From Patescibacteria group bacterium (GTDB taxonomy: Bacteria > Patescibacteriota > Minisyncoccia > Minisyncoccales > GWA2-46-15): a stretch of DNA of 8,043 nucleotides. The translations under genes were made by a program, and so were the position numbers. Below, one piece after another: positions 1-5,581 of the stretch (the stretch's first letter is position 1; each line of letters starts with the position of its first letter). Location: NCBI GenBank assembly GCA_018895125.1, contig JAHIOR010000068.1, forward strand, positions 1 to 8,043. The letters are read 5' to 3'. A model generated the notes under the pieces. The model ran no database searches. It had not been told where the DNA came from and saw only the letters and a list, made by a program, of their open reading frames with translations.

Positions 1-479
1 TAAATAGCCCTCCTTTAGTCGCTTTTTGGGTAAAAGAAAGAATTAAAGAATTGGCAGCTGAAGGGCAAAGTTTAATTTTATCCGGTTCTCCCCGAACGGT
101 CTTAGAGGCTAAAGAAGTTATGCCTTTGGTAGAAAAACTATATGGAGTAAAAAATATTAAAACCGTTCTATTAGATATTAGTGCCAAAGAATCTATTTTC
201 AGAAATTCTCATCGTCGTCTTTGCGAACTAATGCGTCACCCGATTCTTTACAGTCAAGAAACTGTCAAGCTTAAATTTTGTTCCTTAGACGGCTCCAAGC
301 TTTTAAAAAGAAAAGGACTAGATGACCCAAAGACAATTACAGTCAGGCTGGAACAATATCGAGAGAGAACTTTACCGGTTATCTCTTATCTTAAAAAACA
401 GGGCATCTTTGTTAAGAAAATTAACGGTTCTCCGTCTCCGGCCATAGTTTTTAAAAATATTCTAAAAGCTTTAAAGTAA
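1..479 (+). CDS. adk: Adenylate kinase, 3' part (5' end outside window)
   Basis: Adenylate kinase interconverts ATP + AMP and 2 ADP in the cytosol. The frame is open from position 3 with no start codon, so the gene begins upstream; 158 residues are visible, about the last three quarters of a usual 210-220 residue protein. Seen: the SGSPRT motif near visible residues 29-34 (the DGFPRT element of most relatives), a LID region, then LDDPKTITVRLEQYRERT, matching the conserved DDxxxxxxxRLxxY block that binds phosphates. The LID normally holds a CxxC...CxxC or CxxC...CxxD zinc knuckle; here the pattern is C-E-L-M ... C-S-L-D, so the second Cys is Met and metal binding is doubtful. The stop lies 4 nt before map, the classic secY-adk-map order. 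Identification is strong; the missing N-terminus prevents checking the P-loop. Confidence 0.93.
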   Translation, partial: NSPPLVAFWVKERIKELAAEGQSLILSGSPRTVLEAKEVMPLVEKLYGVKNIKTVLLDISAKESIFRNSHRRLCELMRHPILYSQETVKLKFCSLDGSKLLKRKGLDDPKTITVRLEQYRERTLPVISYLKKQGIFVKKINGSPSPAIVFKNILKALK

Positions 480-483
480 GCTG

Positions 484-1227
484 ATGATTCTGATCAAAAA
501 GGATTTTGAGCTTCAGATCATGGCTGAGGCCGGCAAGATTTTGGCTCAGATCATGAAAAACATTGCCAAGCAGATTAAGCCTGGTATTAAAACCATAGAA
601 TTAGACGAGCTTGCAGAGCGTCTCATCTTGGAATCAAACAGCGCGCCGTCTTTTAAGGGATATGACGGTTTTCCCAATAGTCTTTGCGTTTCTATTAATG
701 AAGAAGTTGTCCATGGCTTGCCTTCGAATCGGGTTTTAAAGCCAGGAGATATGGTTTCTTTTGACTTGGGTATTTGTTATCAGGGATATCAGGCTGATAT
801 GGCCAGGACTGTTGTGATAGGCAGGCCTAATAAACTTCAAAAAAAGCTTGTTAAAGTTACCAAACAGGCTTTAGATGCCGCCATTAAATATGCTAAGCCG
901 GGAAATCACATTGGTGATATTGAATGGATTACCCAGAATATAGCTGAATCTAATGGCTTTAACGTTGTTAGAGAGCTTTGCGGCCATGGTGTTGGCAAAA
1001 CTATTCATGAGGAGCCTCAGATTCTTAATTTTGGTAAAAGAGGCACGGGTCCGGAAATTAAGCCCGGGATGGTTTTTTGTATTGAACCAATGGTAACAGC
1101 TGGCGACTGGCAGCTGGAAAAAGCCAAAGACGGTTTTGGCTATAAAACTATTGATAATTCTTTGGCTTGCCATTTTGAAGACATGATAGCTATTACTGTT
1201 AAAGGACCCAAGATTCTGACAAGATAG
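484..1227 (+). CDS. map: Type I methionine aminopeptidase
   Basis: Removes the initiator methionine from nascent proteins in the cytosol. The 247-residue length fits the short bacterial type Ia form with no N-terminal extension. The pita-bread fold active site is complete: substrate His77 in VVHGLP, metal ligands Asp94 (SFDLG), Asp105 (ADMART), His168 (GHGVG), Glu201 (IEPM) and Glu232 (FEDM), plus His175 (IHEEP). From my memory of the E. coli enzyme, each sits 2-3 residues earlier than its counterpart. The ATG lies 4 nt after the adk stop with no Shine-Dalgarno sequence, so it is probably translated as part of the adk transcript. In the classic cluster infA and other ribosomal genes follow; here a separately promoted glycosyltransferase follows, so the cluster is broken at this point. 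Confidence 0.97.
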   Translation: MILIKKDFELQIMAEAGKILAQIMKNIAKQIKPGIKTIELDELAERLILESNSAPSFKGYDGFPNSLCVSINEEVVHGLPSNRVLKPGDMVSFDLGICYQGYQADMARTVVIGRPNKLQKKLVKVTKQALDAAIKYAKPGNHIGDIEWITQNIAESNGFNVVRELCGHGVGKTIHEEPQILNFGKRGTGPEIKPGMVFCIEPMVTAGDWQLEKAKDGFGYKTIDNSLACHFEDMIAITVKGPKILTR

Positions 1228-1236
1228 GCTTGGTTA

Positions 1237-1245
1237 TGCTAAAAT
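1237..1245 (+). promoter_or_regulatory. Extended -10 promoter for a leaderless transcript
   Basis: TGCTAAAAT forms an extended -10 element (TGn followed by TAAAAT at 1240-1245). Seven bases after the hexamer is exactly the A of the glycosyltransferase ATG at 1252, so the predicted transcript starts on or next to the start codon. No convincing -35 box is seen. The element sits in the 24-nt gap after map and implies separate transcription of the downstream gene. Prediction from sequence only. Confidence 0.6.
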
Positions 1246-1251
1246 AGGGCA

Positions 1252-1986
1252 ATGGAAAACAAAGTTTATTTGTCAGTTATTATTCCTGCGTATAACGAAG
1301 AAAGCAGGCTTAATAATACTTTAAAAGAAATTGACGCTTATTTAAAGACACAATCATATCTTTACGAGATTGTGGTTGTTAATGATGGCTCAAAAGATCG
1401 TACCGCGGAAGTCGTCAACGAACTTAGTTTATCTATTAAGGATTTGAGGTTGATTAATAATAAAGAAAATCGTGGGAAGGGATTTATTGTTAAGCAGGGG
1501 ATGACAGAAGCTTTGGGACAGTATCGTCTTTTTAGTGACGCTGATAATTCTGTTTCTATTGACCAAATTGAAAAGATCTGGCCTGTTTTAAAACAGGGCT
1601 ATGAGGTAGTGATTGGTTCAAGGTCTATGAAGGAATCAATTATTGATCCTTGTCAGGCTTGGCCAAGAAGACTTATTGGCAAGGCTGGAAACTTGGTTAT
1701 TCAAACTATTGGCGGACTCAGTGGCATTTGGGACAGCCAGTGCGGTTTTAAATGTTTTACTGGTGATTCAGCTCAGAATATTTTCAGTAAAACCATGATT
1801 AATCGTTGGGGTTTTGACGTTGAATCTCTGGTTTTAGCTAAAAAGCTTGGCTATCAGATTAAAGAAATCCCGGTTATTTGGAAGAACGATTTCAGATCAA
1901 CTGTCAGGCTGTTTGGAATTATTAAGACTTTTTTTGAGGTTTTACAAATTAGGTGGAACTTAATTACTAACAAATATAATTTATGA
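1252..1986 (+). CDS. Family 2 glycosyltransferase, polyprenyl-phosphate sugar synthase type
   Basis: A GT-A fold glycosyltransferase of 244 residues that probably moves a sugar from a nucleotide-sugar donor onto a polyprenyl phosphate at the inner face of the membrane. Seen in order: LSVIIPAYNEESRL (7-20), the nucleotide-binding VVNDGSKDRT (42-51), the metal-binding DxD as SDADNS (95-100), IGSR (121-124), a DSQCGFKCF block (161-169) and WGFDVE (186-191). The last two blocks are typical of the ALG5/DPM1-like subgroup (dolichyl-phosphate glucosyl- and mannosyltransferases and bacterial relatives). No transmembrane helices follow the catalytic domain, so membrane contact would be peripheral. The sugar and acceptor cannot be read from the sequence. 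There is no ribosome binding site; the start follows a -10 box by 7 nt, suggesting leaderless translation. It ends with TGA, which shows TGA is a stop here. Confidence 0.88.
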   Translation: MENKVYLSVIIPAYNEESRLNNTLKEIDAYLKTQSYLYEIVVVNDGSKDRTAEVVNELSLSIKDLRLINNKENRGKGFIVKQGMTEALGQYRLFSDADNSVSIDQIEKIWPVLKQGYEVVIGSRSMKESIIDPCQAWPRRLIGKAGNLVIQTIGGLSGIWDSQCGFKCFTGDSAQNIFSKTMINRWGFDVESLVLAKKLGYQIKEIPVIWKNDFRSTVRLFGIIKTFFEVLQIRWNLITNKYNL

Positions 1987-2030
1987 TTCTTTACTTTCCT
2001 TGGGAATAATTAATTTTGTTAATTAAAACC

Positions 2031-2792
2031 ATGAAAAAATACGTTTTTTTAAACTGGAAATGTAATCCCTTAGACTGGAAAGGGGTTTTAAGCCTAATGT
2101 CGCCATTAAAACAAAATGCTTTTTTAAACAAGCACCAAGTTGTTATTTGTGCCCCATTTGTTTTTTTAGAAAATATTAAAAAAGATTTTAAAGTTGAGAC
2201 ATGCGGACAAAACTGTTTTTGGGTATCAGGAGCAGGGCCGTATACTGGAGAAATTTCACCTTTAATGTTAAGGGGTGTTGGTTGTAGTTATGTATTAGTA
2301 GGTCACTCGGAAAGAAAAAGGCTTTTTAATGAGACTGAAAAAATAATTACTGAGAAGTTAAAGGCTGCTTTAAAAGCTGGCCTTAAACCCTTATTATTTT
2401 TTGGGGAAACAAAAAAAGATTCAGACAAAGAAATGATATCCAGGCTCGATTCAGTTCTTAAGAGCATTGATAAAAAGGATTTGCAAAAGATCTTATTTGT
2501 TTATGAGCCGGTTTTTGCAATCAGCACTCAGGGCGGTAAGATATTGCCCATAACCAGAATTAAGGAAAAATTAATTCTAATCAGAGATTTTTTAAAAAAG
2601 AAATATGCCTCATCAGCTCCTTGTATTATTTATGGGGGCAGTGTTAATGATGTTAATCTAAAGCAATATTTGGATCAAAAAGAGATTAATGGAGTTGTTA
2701 TTGGCCAGGCTTCTTTAAGTCCTGCAAAAATGGAAAAGGCGTTAATGGTTGGAAAAGATCATGGCTTCATCTTCAGAAAAAGATTTCTATAA
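2031..2792 (+). CDS. tpiA: Triosephosphate isomerase
   Basis: Interconverts dihydroxyacetone phosphate and glyceraldehyde 3-phosphate in glycolysis. At 253 residues it has normal TIM-barrel length. Catalytic residues are present: Asn8 and Lys10 (NWKCNP), His92 (VGHSERKRLF) and Glu159 (YEPVFAI), with phosphate-binding IYGGSV at 200-205 and GVVIGQASL at 221-229. The flexible loop reads EPVFAISTQGG rather than the usual EPVWAIGTG, so the invariant-type Trp and one Gly are replaced by Phe and Ser, a divergence at the lid loop. I chose ATG 2031 because it places the NWK strand where the family starts; a TTG at 2016 would add five residues. The 3' end overlaps the next gene by 32 nt, which indicates co-transcription. 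No Shine-Dalgarno sequence is present. Confidence 0.96.
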   Translation: MKKYVFLNWKCNPLDWKGVLSLMSPLKQNAFLNKHQVVICAPFVFLENIKKDFKVETCGQNCFWVSGAGPYTGEISPLMLRGVGCSYVLVGHSERKRLFNETEKIITEKLKAALKAGLKPLLFFGETKKDSDKEMISRLDSVLKSIDKKDLQKILFVYEPVFAISTQGGKILPITRIKEKLILIRDFLKKKYASSAPCIIYGGSVNDVNLKQYLDQKEINGVVIGQASLSPAKMEKALMVGKDHGFIFRKRFL

Positions 2793-3270
2793 CCCTAGTA
2801 AAGGCCATCTTTCATTTAATGAAATGATTGACGAGCTTTTAGAATACATTCAGCAAGACCCTGAGGTGTTTTATGACGTTATTGTTGGCTGTGATTCTGC
2901 CTCGTCTGATTTTCCTGAGTTTCCCTTAGTGGTAGTGGCTTTGAAAACAGGCTTTGGGGGCAGGTTTTTCCTTAAAAAAGTAAGTTACCAGAATAAGAAG
3001 TTTTATCATTGGAAAACCAGGATTCTTGAAGAAGTTTATTTGTCTTGCGAACTGGCCCTTAACTTAAGAGAAGCTTTAGAAGAGAAAATTATTGGACTGG
3101 AGACTATTCCAAACTATCAATTCCGCTATATTCATGCTGATGTTGGTGAGAATGGCCAGACTAAAGAAATGGTTAAAGAGGTAGCCGGGATTATCCGTGG
3201 CAACGGCTTTGAATTAAAGATAAAGCCTGAGGCTTTTGCAGCCTCAAACGTGGCTGACCATTTTTCATAA
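2761..3270 (+). CDS. YkuK-like RNase H-fold protein (DUF458 family)
   Basis: A 169-residue protein resembling the Bacillus YkuK / DUF458 family, predicted to have an RNase H-like fold; its biochemical role is not established. Seen: strand-plus-acid motif VIVGCDSAS with Asp45, a second strand FPLVVVAL (54-61), Glu90-Glu91 in a helix, the family signature HADVGENGQTKEMVKE (125-140) with Asp127, GNGFELKIKPEAFAAS (147-162) and a terminal VADHFS with Asp166. Asp45, Asp127 and Asp166 are plausible metal ligands by analogy with RNase H; this is inference. ATG 2761 lies inside the tpiA 3' end; an upstream TTG at 2749 would add four residues and is less likely. mnmA starts 2 nt after this stop, so translational coupling along tpiA-this gene-mnmA is likely. 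Confidence 0.82.
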   Translation: MASSSEKDFYNPSKGHLSFNEMIDELLEYIQQDPEVFYDVIVGCDSASSDFPEFPLVVVALKTGFGGRFFLKKVSYQNKKFYHWKTRILEEVYLSCELALNLREALEEKIIGLETIPNYQFRYIHADVGENGQTKEMVKEVAGIIRGNGFELKIKPEAFAASNVADHFS

Positions 3271-3271
3271 C

Positions 3272-4342
3272 ATGGCCAAGGTATTTGTAGCTTTATCCGG
3301 GGGCGTTGACTCATCAGTAGCCGCTTGGCTACTAAAGAAATCAGGTTATAAGGTAACCGGAGTTTTTATGAAGTTTTGGCAGGACCCAAGGTTTTCCAGG
3401 CAAAATGCCTGTTGTACTCTGGAATCTGAAAGAAGGGCCAGGGCCGTGGCCAGAAGCCTGAAAATTCCTTTCTATATTTTTAACTTTCAAAAAGAGTTTA
3501 AAAAAGAAGTTGTTGGCTATTTCCTAAAAGAAACCAAACAAGGATTAACACCCAATCCTTGCGTGGTTTGTAATAAAAAAATAAAACTGGGATTGTTTTT
3601 GAAAAAAGCTGTTAGCATGGGGGCTGACTTTGTTGCTACCGGGCATTATGCTAAAAAAAATTTCAGCAAAGGATTATTCAGGCTGCTAAAAGCTAAAGAC
3701 AAGGAAAAAGATCAGTCTTACTTTCTCTGGAAATTAAATCAGAAGCAACTTGGGAAAATACTTTTTCCAATAGGGGATTATACTAAAGCAGAAGTCAGGA
3801 GCTTGGCAAAAAAACACAAGTTGGCCACGGCAAAAACCAAGGAGAGCCAAAACCTTTGTTTTTTAGCTGATAATGTTAATTCTTTTTTAAAGGCTAATTT
3901 AAAGATGAAGCCAGGCAAGATTATTGATGTTAAGGGAACAGTAATCGGTAAGCATCAGGGATTAGGGTTTTATACCATAGGCCAGAGATGGGGGATTGGC
4001 CCCGATCTTTTTTCCAAATATCAAAGCCAGGGCCCCTTTTATGTTTTAAAAAAGGAGGCAAAGAAAAACACTTTAATAGCGACAACAAAGAAAAAAGATT
4101 TGTTCAAAAAAGAGCTTATAGCGGCAAAGCTTAACTGGATCTCTGGCAGGCCCCCAAAACTGCCCTTAAAAGTAAAAGCAAGGATTCGTTCTCGGCAAAA
4201 ACAGGTTGAGGCCCTAATTTTTGGAGCAGGAAAGAAAATCAGGGTTAATTTCAAAAAGCCTGAAAGAGCCATCACTCCTGGCCAGTCAATCGTGTTTTAC
4301 AAAGGAGAAAAGTTGTTGGGAGGGGGAGTGATTTGTGGCTAA
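3272..4342 (+). CDS. mnmA: tRNA 2-thiouridylase MnmA
   Basis: Installs the 2-thio group on the wobble uridine of tRNAs for Lys, Glu and Gln, using ATP to adenylate the base and a relayed sulfur. The 356-residue length is normal. Seen: PP-loop ATPase motif LSGGVDSS (8-15), catalytic Cys97 in TPNPCVVCN and persulfide-partner Cys196 in SQNLCFLAD, DKEKDQSYFLW (143-153), GLGFYTIGQRWGIG (230-243), then the C-terminal beta-barrel ending PGQSIVFYKGEKLLGGGVICG. I start it at ATG 3272 because MAKVFVALSGGVDSS is the usual N-terminus; an upstream ATG at 3236 would overlap the previous gene by 35 nt. It follows that gene's stop by 1 nt and has no Shine-Dalgarno site, consistent with coupling. Oddity: a second diverged copy of its C-terminal codons lies downstream at 4420-4455. 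Confidence 0.97.
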   Translation: MAKVFVALSGGVDSSVAAWLLKKSGYKVTGVFMKFWQDPRFSRQNACCTLESERRARAVARSLKIPFYIFNFQKEFKKEVVGYFLKETKQGLTPNPCVVCNKKIKLGLFLKKAVSMGADFVATGHYAKKNFSKGLFRLLKAKDKEKDQSYFLWKLNQKQLGKILFPIGDYTKAEVRSLAKKHKLATAKTKESQNLCFLADNVNSFLKANLKMKPGKIIDVKGTVIGKHQGLGFYTIGQRWGIGPDLFSKYQSQGPFYVLKKEAKKNTLIATTKKKDLFKKELIAAKLNWISGRPPKLPLKVKARIRSRQKQVEALIFGAGKKIRVNFKKPERAITPGQSIVFYKGEKLLGGGVICG

Positions 4343-4363
4343 CAGTGTAATATAAACGGTTTT

Positions 4364-4406
4364 ACTAACAATACTAACAATCATTGCGGTCGCAACAATT
4401 GTTAGT
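4364..4406 (+). repeat. 9-bp repeat: two direct copies and one inverted copy forming a hairpin
   Basis: ACTAACAAT occurs twice head to tail at 4364-4372 and 4373-4381 and again inverted as ATTGTTAGT at 4398-4406. The second and third copies form a stem: 9 bp, two mismatches (4382 with 4397, 4383 with 4396), then TTGC with GCAA at 4384-4387 and 4392-4395 around a GGTC loop. No T-run follows, so it is a poor intrinsic terminator. It lies between the mnmA stop and the orphan mnmA tail. It could be a protein-binding site or the end of a small inserted element; nothing in the sequence decides. Confidence 0.65.
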
Positions 4407-4419
4407 TAATGAATGAATG

Positions 4420-4455
4420 GGCGAGGAACTCATAGGTGGCGGAGTGATAGTTTAG
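4420..4455 (+). pseudogene. Orphan, diverged copy of the mnmA C-terminal tail
   Basis: Read in frame, these 36 bases encode GEELIGGGVIV followed by TAG. The end of the intact mnmA, 116 bp upstream, encodes GEKLLGGGVICG then TAA. Eight of the first ten residues match while only 19 of 30 bases do, because the codons differ (for example GGT GGC GGA against GGA GGG GGA). Gly-Gly-Gly-Val-Ile just before the stop is the usual end of MnmA proteins. Upstream in this frame there is an ATG at 4417 and a TGA at 4414, so only the tail remains. The divergence argues against a recent local duplication and favours a remnant of another mnmA allele left by recombination. Not expected to be functional. Confidence 0.72.
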
Positions 4456-4486
4456 CCGAGGTAAGACCTCGGCTGTCTGCTTTTTT
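4454..4486 (+). terminator. CCGAGGT hairpin followed by T-run, probable terminator
   Basis: AGCCGAGGT (4454-4462) pairs perfectly with ACCTCGGCT (4466-4474) around an AAG loop, a strong 9-bp stem starting in the stop codon of the orphan mnmA tail. A run of six T follows at 4481-4486, but six bases (GTCTGC) separate stem and T-run, more than in an ideal terminator. It probably ended transcription of the mnmA copy whose tail is next to it and may now serve the tpiA-mnmA operon. The core resembles the hairpin at 5246-5272. Confidence 0.6.
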
Positions 4487-4526
4487 AATAGCTATTTTTT
4501 TGTTATTATGAATTATATACATGACT
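4479..4526 (+). repeat. Left copy of direct repeat matching the alaS leader
   Basis: Positions 4479-4516 match 6084-6121 at 35 of 38 positions without gaps (mismatches at 4494, 4510 and 4513). After a 3-nt indel the match continues as CATGAC, covering the alaS start codon in the right copy. The left copy keeps the T-tracts and the TGTTATTAT -10-like element but lacks the left arm of the terminator hairpin present in the right copy. Here the ATG (4521) opens only an 11-codon frame ending at 4556. It looks like a truncated copy of the alaS upstream region. Confidence 0.7.
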
Positions 4527-4536
4527 TCGAATTATT

Positions 4537-4589
4537 GGACATGCGATGTCCTATAGCAAACCAAAGGTTTGATATATCATTCTGCTATA
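4537..4589. promoter_or_regulatory. Cluster of nested dyads upstream of the membrane-protein gene
   Basis: Four symmetric elements lie within 53 bp: GGACAT-GCG-ATGTCC (4537-4551), CAAACC-AAA-GGTTTG (4557-4571), the palindrome TGATATATCA (4570-4579), and TATAGCA at 4552-4558 with its inverted partner TGCTATA at 4583-4589. The last arm coincides with the extended -10 box of the promoter at 4583-4591. This arrangement suits an operator for a dimeric regulator or a recombination site; no specific regulator can be named. Confidence 0.5.
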
Positions 4590-4591
4590 AA
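4583..4591 (+). promoter_or_regulatory. Extended -10 promoter of the orphan membrane-protein gene
   Basis: TGCTATAAA is an extended -10 element (TGC then TATAAA at 4586-4591). Transcription would start near 4598, leaving a leader of about 37 nt before ATG 4635. The only -35-like hexamer nearby, TTGATA at 4569-4574, is spaced 11 bp from the -10, too close to function with it. The box overlaps one arm of an inverted repeat, which would let a bound protein block it. Confidence 0.5.
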
Positions 4592-4634
4592 ATTTTTAAA
4601 CAGCTGCATATTACTATCCAACTAACTTATCAGA

Positions 4635-5156
4635 ATGAAAAAACTTTTATTACCTGTTAGTATCGGATTCTTTCTAGTCATTACACTTTTATTAGTGGTT
4701 TGGATAGTAGTTATTGGCATTCCACTTCCGGCTAAAAAAATTTCATACACTGGCGCAAGAAAAGCAGAACTTATAGAATTATCCGATAATCCTTCATTGC
4801 CAAAAGAGCAAGAGCAACTTGAACAAGTCCTTGACGCAATCTACATTGCCGACATACAAACCCTAGTTTCATTAACCCAAAGTTACTATAAAGACCATTC
4901 CGAATTACCATGGCAGAAACAGTCCGAACCTCGATTAGCGCGTGAGGTAGAGGGTATTTCTGAGTTGAGACTCGCAGGAGGAGTATCAGACGATTTGTTC
5001 CAAAAGATGCTTAATAAAGACATCTATTTGGCTGATGATGGAAAAAAAGTGTATTGGTGTGCAGATTTATTGAGAGATAATGATCGAGAATTATGGGAAG
5101 GTACTTGGTGTAAAAGCATGACAAAGTGTTACTGCAATGTTTTTGAAAGAATGTAG
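4635..5156 (+). CDS. Orphan membrane-anchored protein with pilin-like extracellular segment
   Basis: I do not recognise this 173-residue protein as a named family. Residues 1-4 (MKKL) are followed by one strongly hydrophobic helix (about 5-29, rich in L, V and I) and then a soluble domain, so an N-in anchor with the rest outside the membrane is likely. Residues 61-93, with IADIQTLVSLTQSYYKDHSELPW, resemble the RxADIxxLxxALxxYYxDNGxYP segment after the N-terminal helix in type IV pilins and pseudopilins, but no prepilin peptidase motif (GFTLIE type) is present. Four cysteines cluster near the C-terminus (142, 159, 165, 167), allowing disulfides outside the cell. It has its own upstream -10 element and its own terminator, so it is monocistronic. 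No Shine-Dalgarno sequence precedes ATG 4635. Pilin-like is a motif-level impression only. Confidence 0.72.
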   Translation: MKKLLLPVSIGFFLVITLLLVVWIVVIGIPLPAKKISYTGARKAELIELSDNPSLPKEQEQLEQVLDAIYIADIQTLVSLTQSYYKDHSELPWQKQSEPRLAREVEGISELRLAGGVSDDLFQKMLNKDIYLADDGKKVYWCADLLRDNDRELWEGTWCKSMTKCYCNVFERM

Positions 5157-5193
5157 TAAAACATCATTTTCTGACCAGTGATTAACTCGTCAC

Positions 5194-5229
5194 AGGGTTG
5201 CTTAGCTAAGCCAAGCAACTACCCTTTTT
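5194..5229 (+). terminator. Intrinsic terminator of the orphan membrane-protein gene
   Basis: GTTGCTT (5197-5203) pairs with AAGCAAC (5213-5219) around a 9-nt loop; after a TA bulge, AGG at 5194-5196 continues the stem with CC and the first base of the T-run, and five T follow at 5225-5229. It lies 38 nt after the stop at 5156. The loop-side sequence GCTTAGCTAAGC is itself a palindrome, so an alternative fold exists. Confidence 0.72.
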
Positions 5230-5245
5230 GCATTGGAGAAGAAAA

Positions 5246-5272
5246 GTGTCCCGAGGTTAGACCCCGGGACAC
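5246..5272. repeat. Second CCGAGGT hairpin
   Basis: GTGTCCCG (5246-5253) pairs with CGGGACAC (5265-5272); after one A-C mismatch GGT pairs with ACC around a TAG loop. The central 17 bases, from CCGAGGT to the final CGG, match the core of the hairpin at 4456-4472 at 15 of 17 positions, while the outer stems differ. Only three T follow at 5275-5277, so termination would be weak. It probably belongs to a family of dispersed dyads in this genome. Confidence 0.6.
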
Positions 5273-5379
5273 ACTTTCCGGCCTTGCGGGTTGGGTAATG
5301 ACAGAAAACGCGCGATCGCTGATTTTTCGTCAGTTCTGAATTCCCTAAGCAGTCAGTATATTATATGGGCCACATGGTA

Positions 5380-5408
5380 TTGACAAAGACGGAAATGTAT
5401 GCTATACT
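5380..5408 (+). promoter_or_regulatory. Consensus-like sigma-70-type promoter
   Basis: TTGACA at 5380-5385 matches the -35 consensus exactly, followed by a 17-bp spacer and TATACT at 5403-5408, one base from the -10 consensus, with an extended TGC just before it. This is the strongest promoter seen in the window. Transcription would begin near 5415, about 170 nt before the start codon of the gene at 5586, in contrast to the nearly leaderless starts at 1252 and 6123. Confidence 0.85.
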
Positions 5409-5451
5409 TAGGATAGAAAAAGAGAAAAGAATTTGTTCTTTAAAATATATT

Positions 5452-5564
5452 GCCTCTGCTGCCTGATGAAGATTTGACCAAAGTCTTTATGAGGCAGCAG
5501 AGGCTACAGTCAGCGCTTGCTGATTGGCCATAAGTTGTTGGCGGGCTTTCCTCCGCTCCGCCAA
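5452..5564 (+). ncRNA. Structured 5' leader with three consecutive hairpins
   Basis: Downstream of the promoter at 5380-5408 three stem-loops follow almost without gaps. Hairpin 1 (5452-5504): GCCTCTGCTGCCT pairs perfectly with AGGCAGCAGAGGC at 5492-5504; after a single G-G mismatch another 10 pairs (5466-5475 with 5481-5490, two of them G-U) close a GACCA loop. Hairpin 2 (5507-5526): CAGTCAGC with GCTGATTG, one G-U, loop GCTT. Hairpin 3 (5538-5564): TTGGCGG with CCGCCAA, then AAATTTT. The ribosome binding site starts 10 nt after hairpin 3. It could be a regulatory leader, an attenuator (hairpin 3 plus four T) or a stable small RNA. It matches no riboswitch class I know. Pairings are read by eye. 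Confidence 0.6.
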
Positions 5565-5573
5565 ATTTTCCAC

Positions 5574-5581
5574 AAGGAGAG
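5574..5581 (+). promoter_or_regulatory. Strong Shine-Dalgarno site deciding the start at 5586
   Basis: AAGGAGAG ends 4 nt before ATG 5586, with the AGGAG core 6 nt away. It is the only strong Shine-Dalgarno sequence I see before any gene in this window, and it rules out the upstream in-frame ATG at 5517, which lies inside hairpin 2 of the leader. Confidence 0.85.

Noticed and set aside
2005..2026. Promoter and AATTAA/TTAATT dyad before tpiA
   Set aside because: The region is short and AT-rich, the -10-like AATAAT has no convincing partner, and such dyads are common in this base composition.
4373..4406. Hairpin as the mnmA terminator
   Set aside because: No T-run follows and the stem has two internal mismatches; the hairpin at 4454-4474 with T-run at 4481-4486 is the better candidate.
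4364..4410. Integron attC site
   Set aside because: The stem and a GTTAG motif are suggestive, but the right core does not fit GTTRRRY, there is no matching left core with the usual spacing, and no integrase is present.
4521..4556. An 11-codon frame at the left repeat (ATGACTTCG... to TAG)
   Set aside because: Only ATGAC matches the alaS start; the rest shows no similarity and overlaps the GGACAT hairpin, so it is best seen as a by-product of the copied leader.
5312..5319. GCGATCGC palindrome as a cyanobacterial HIP1 site
   Set aside because: A single 8-mer is expected by chance now and then, and nothing else suggests a cyanobacterium.
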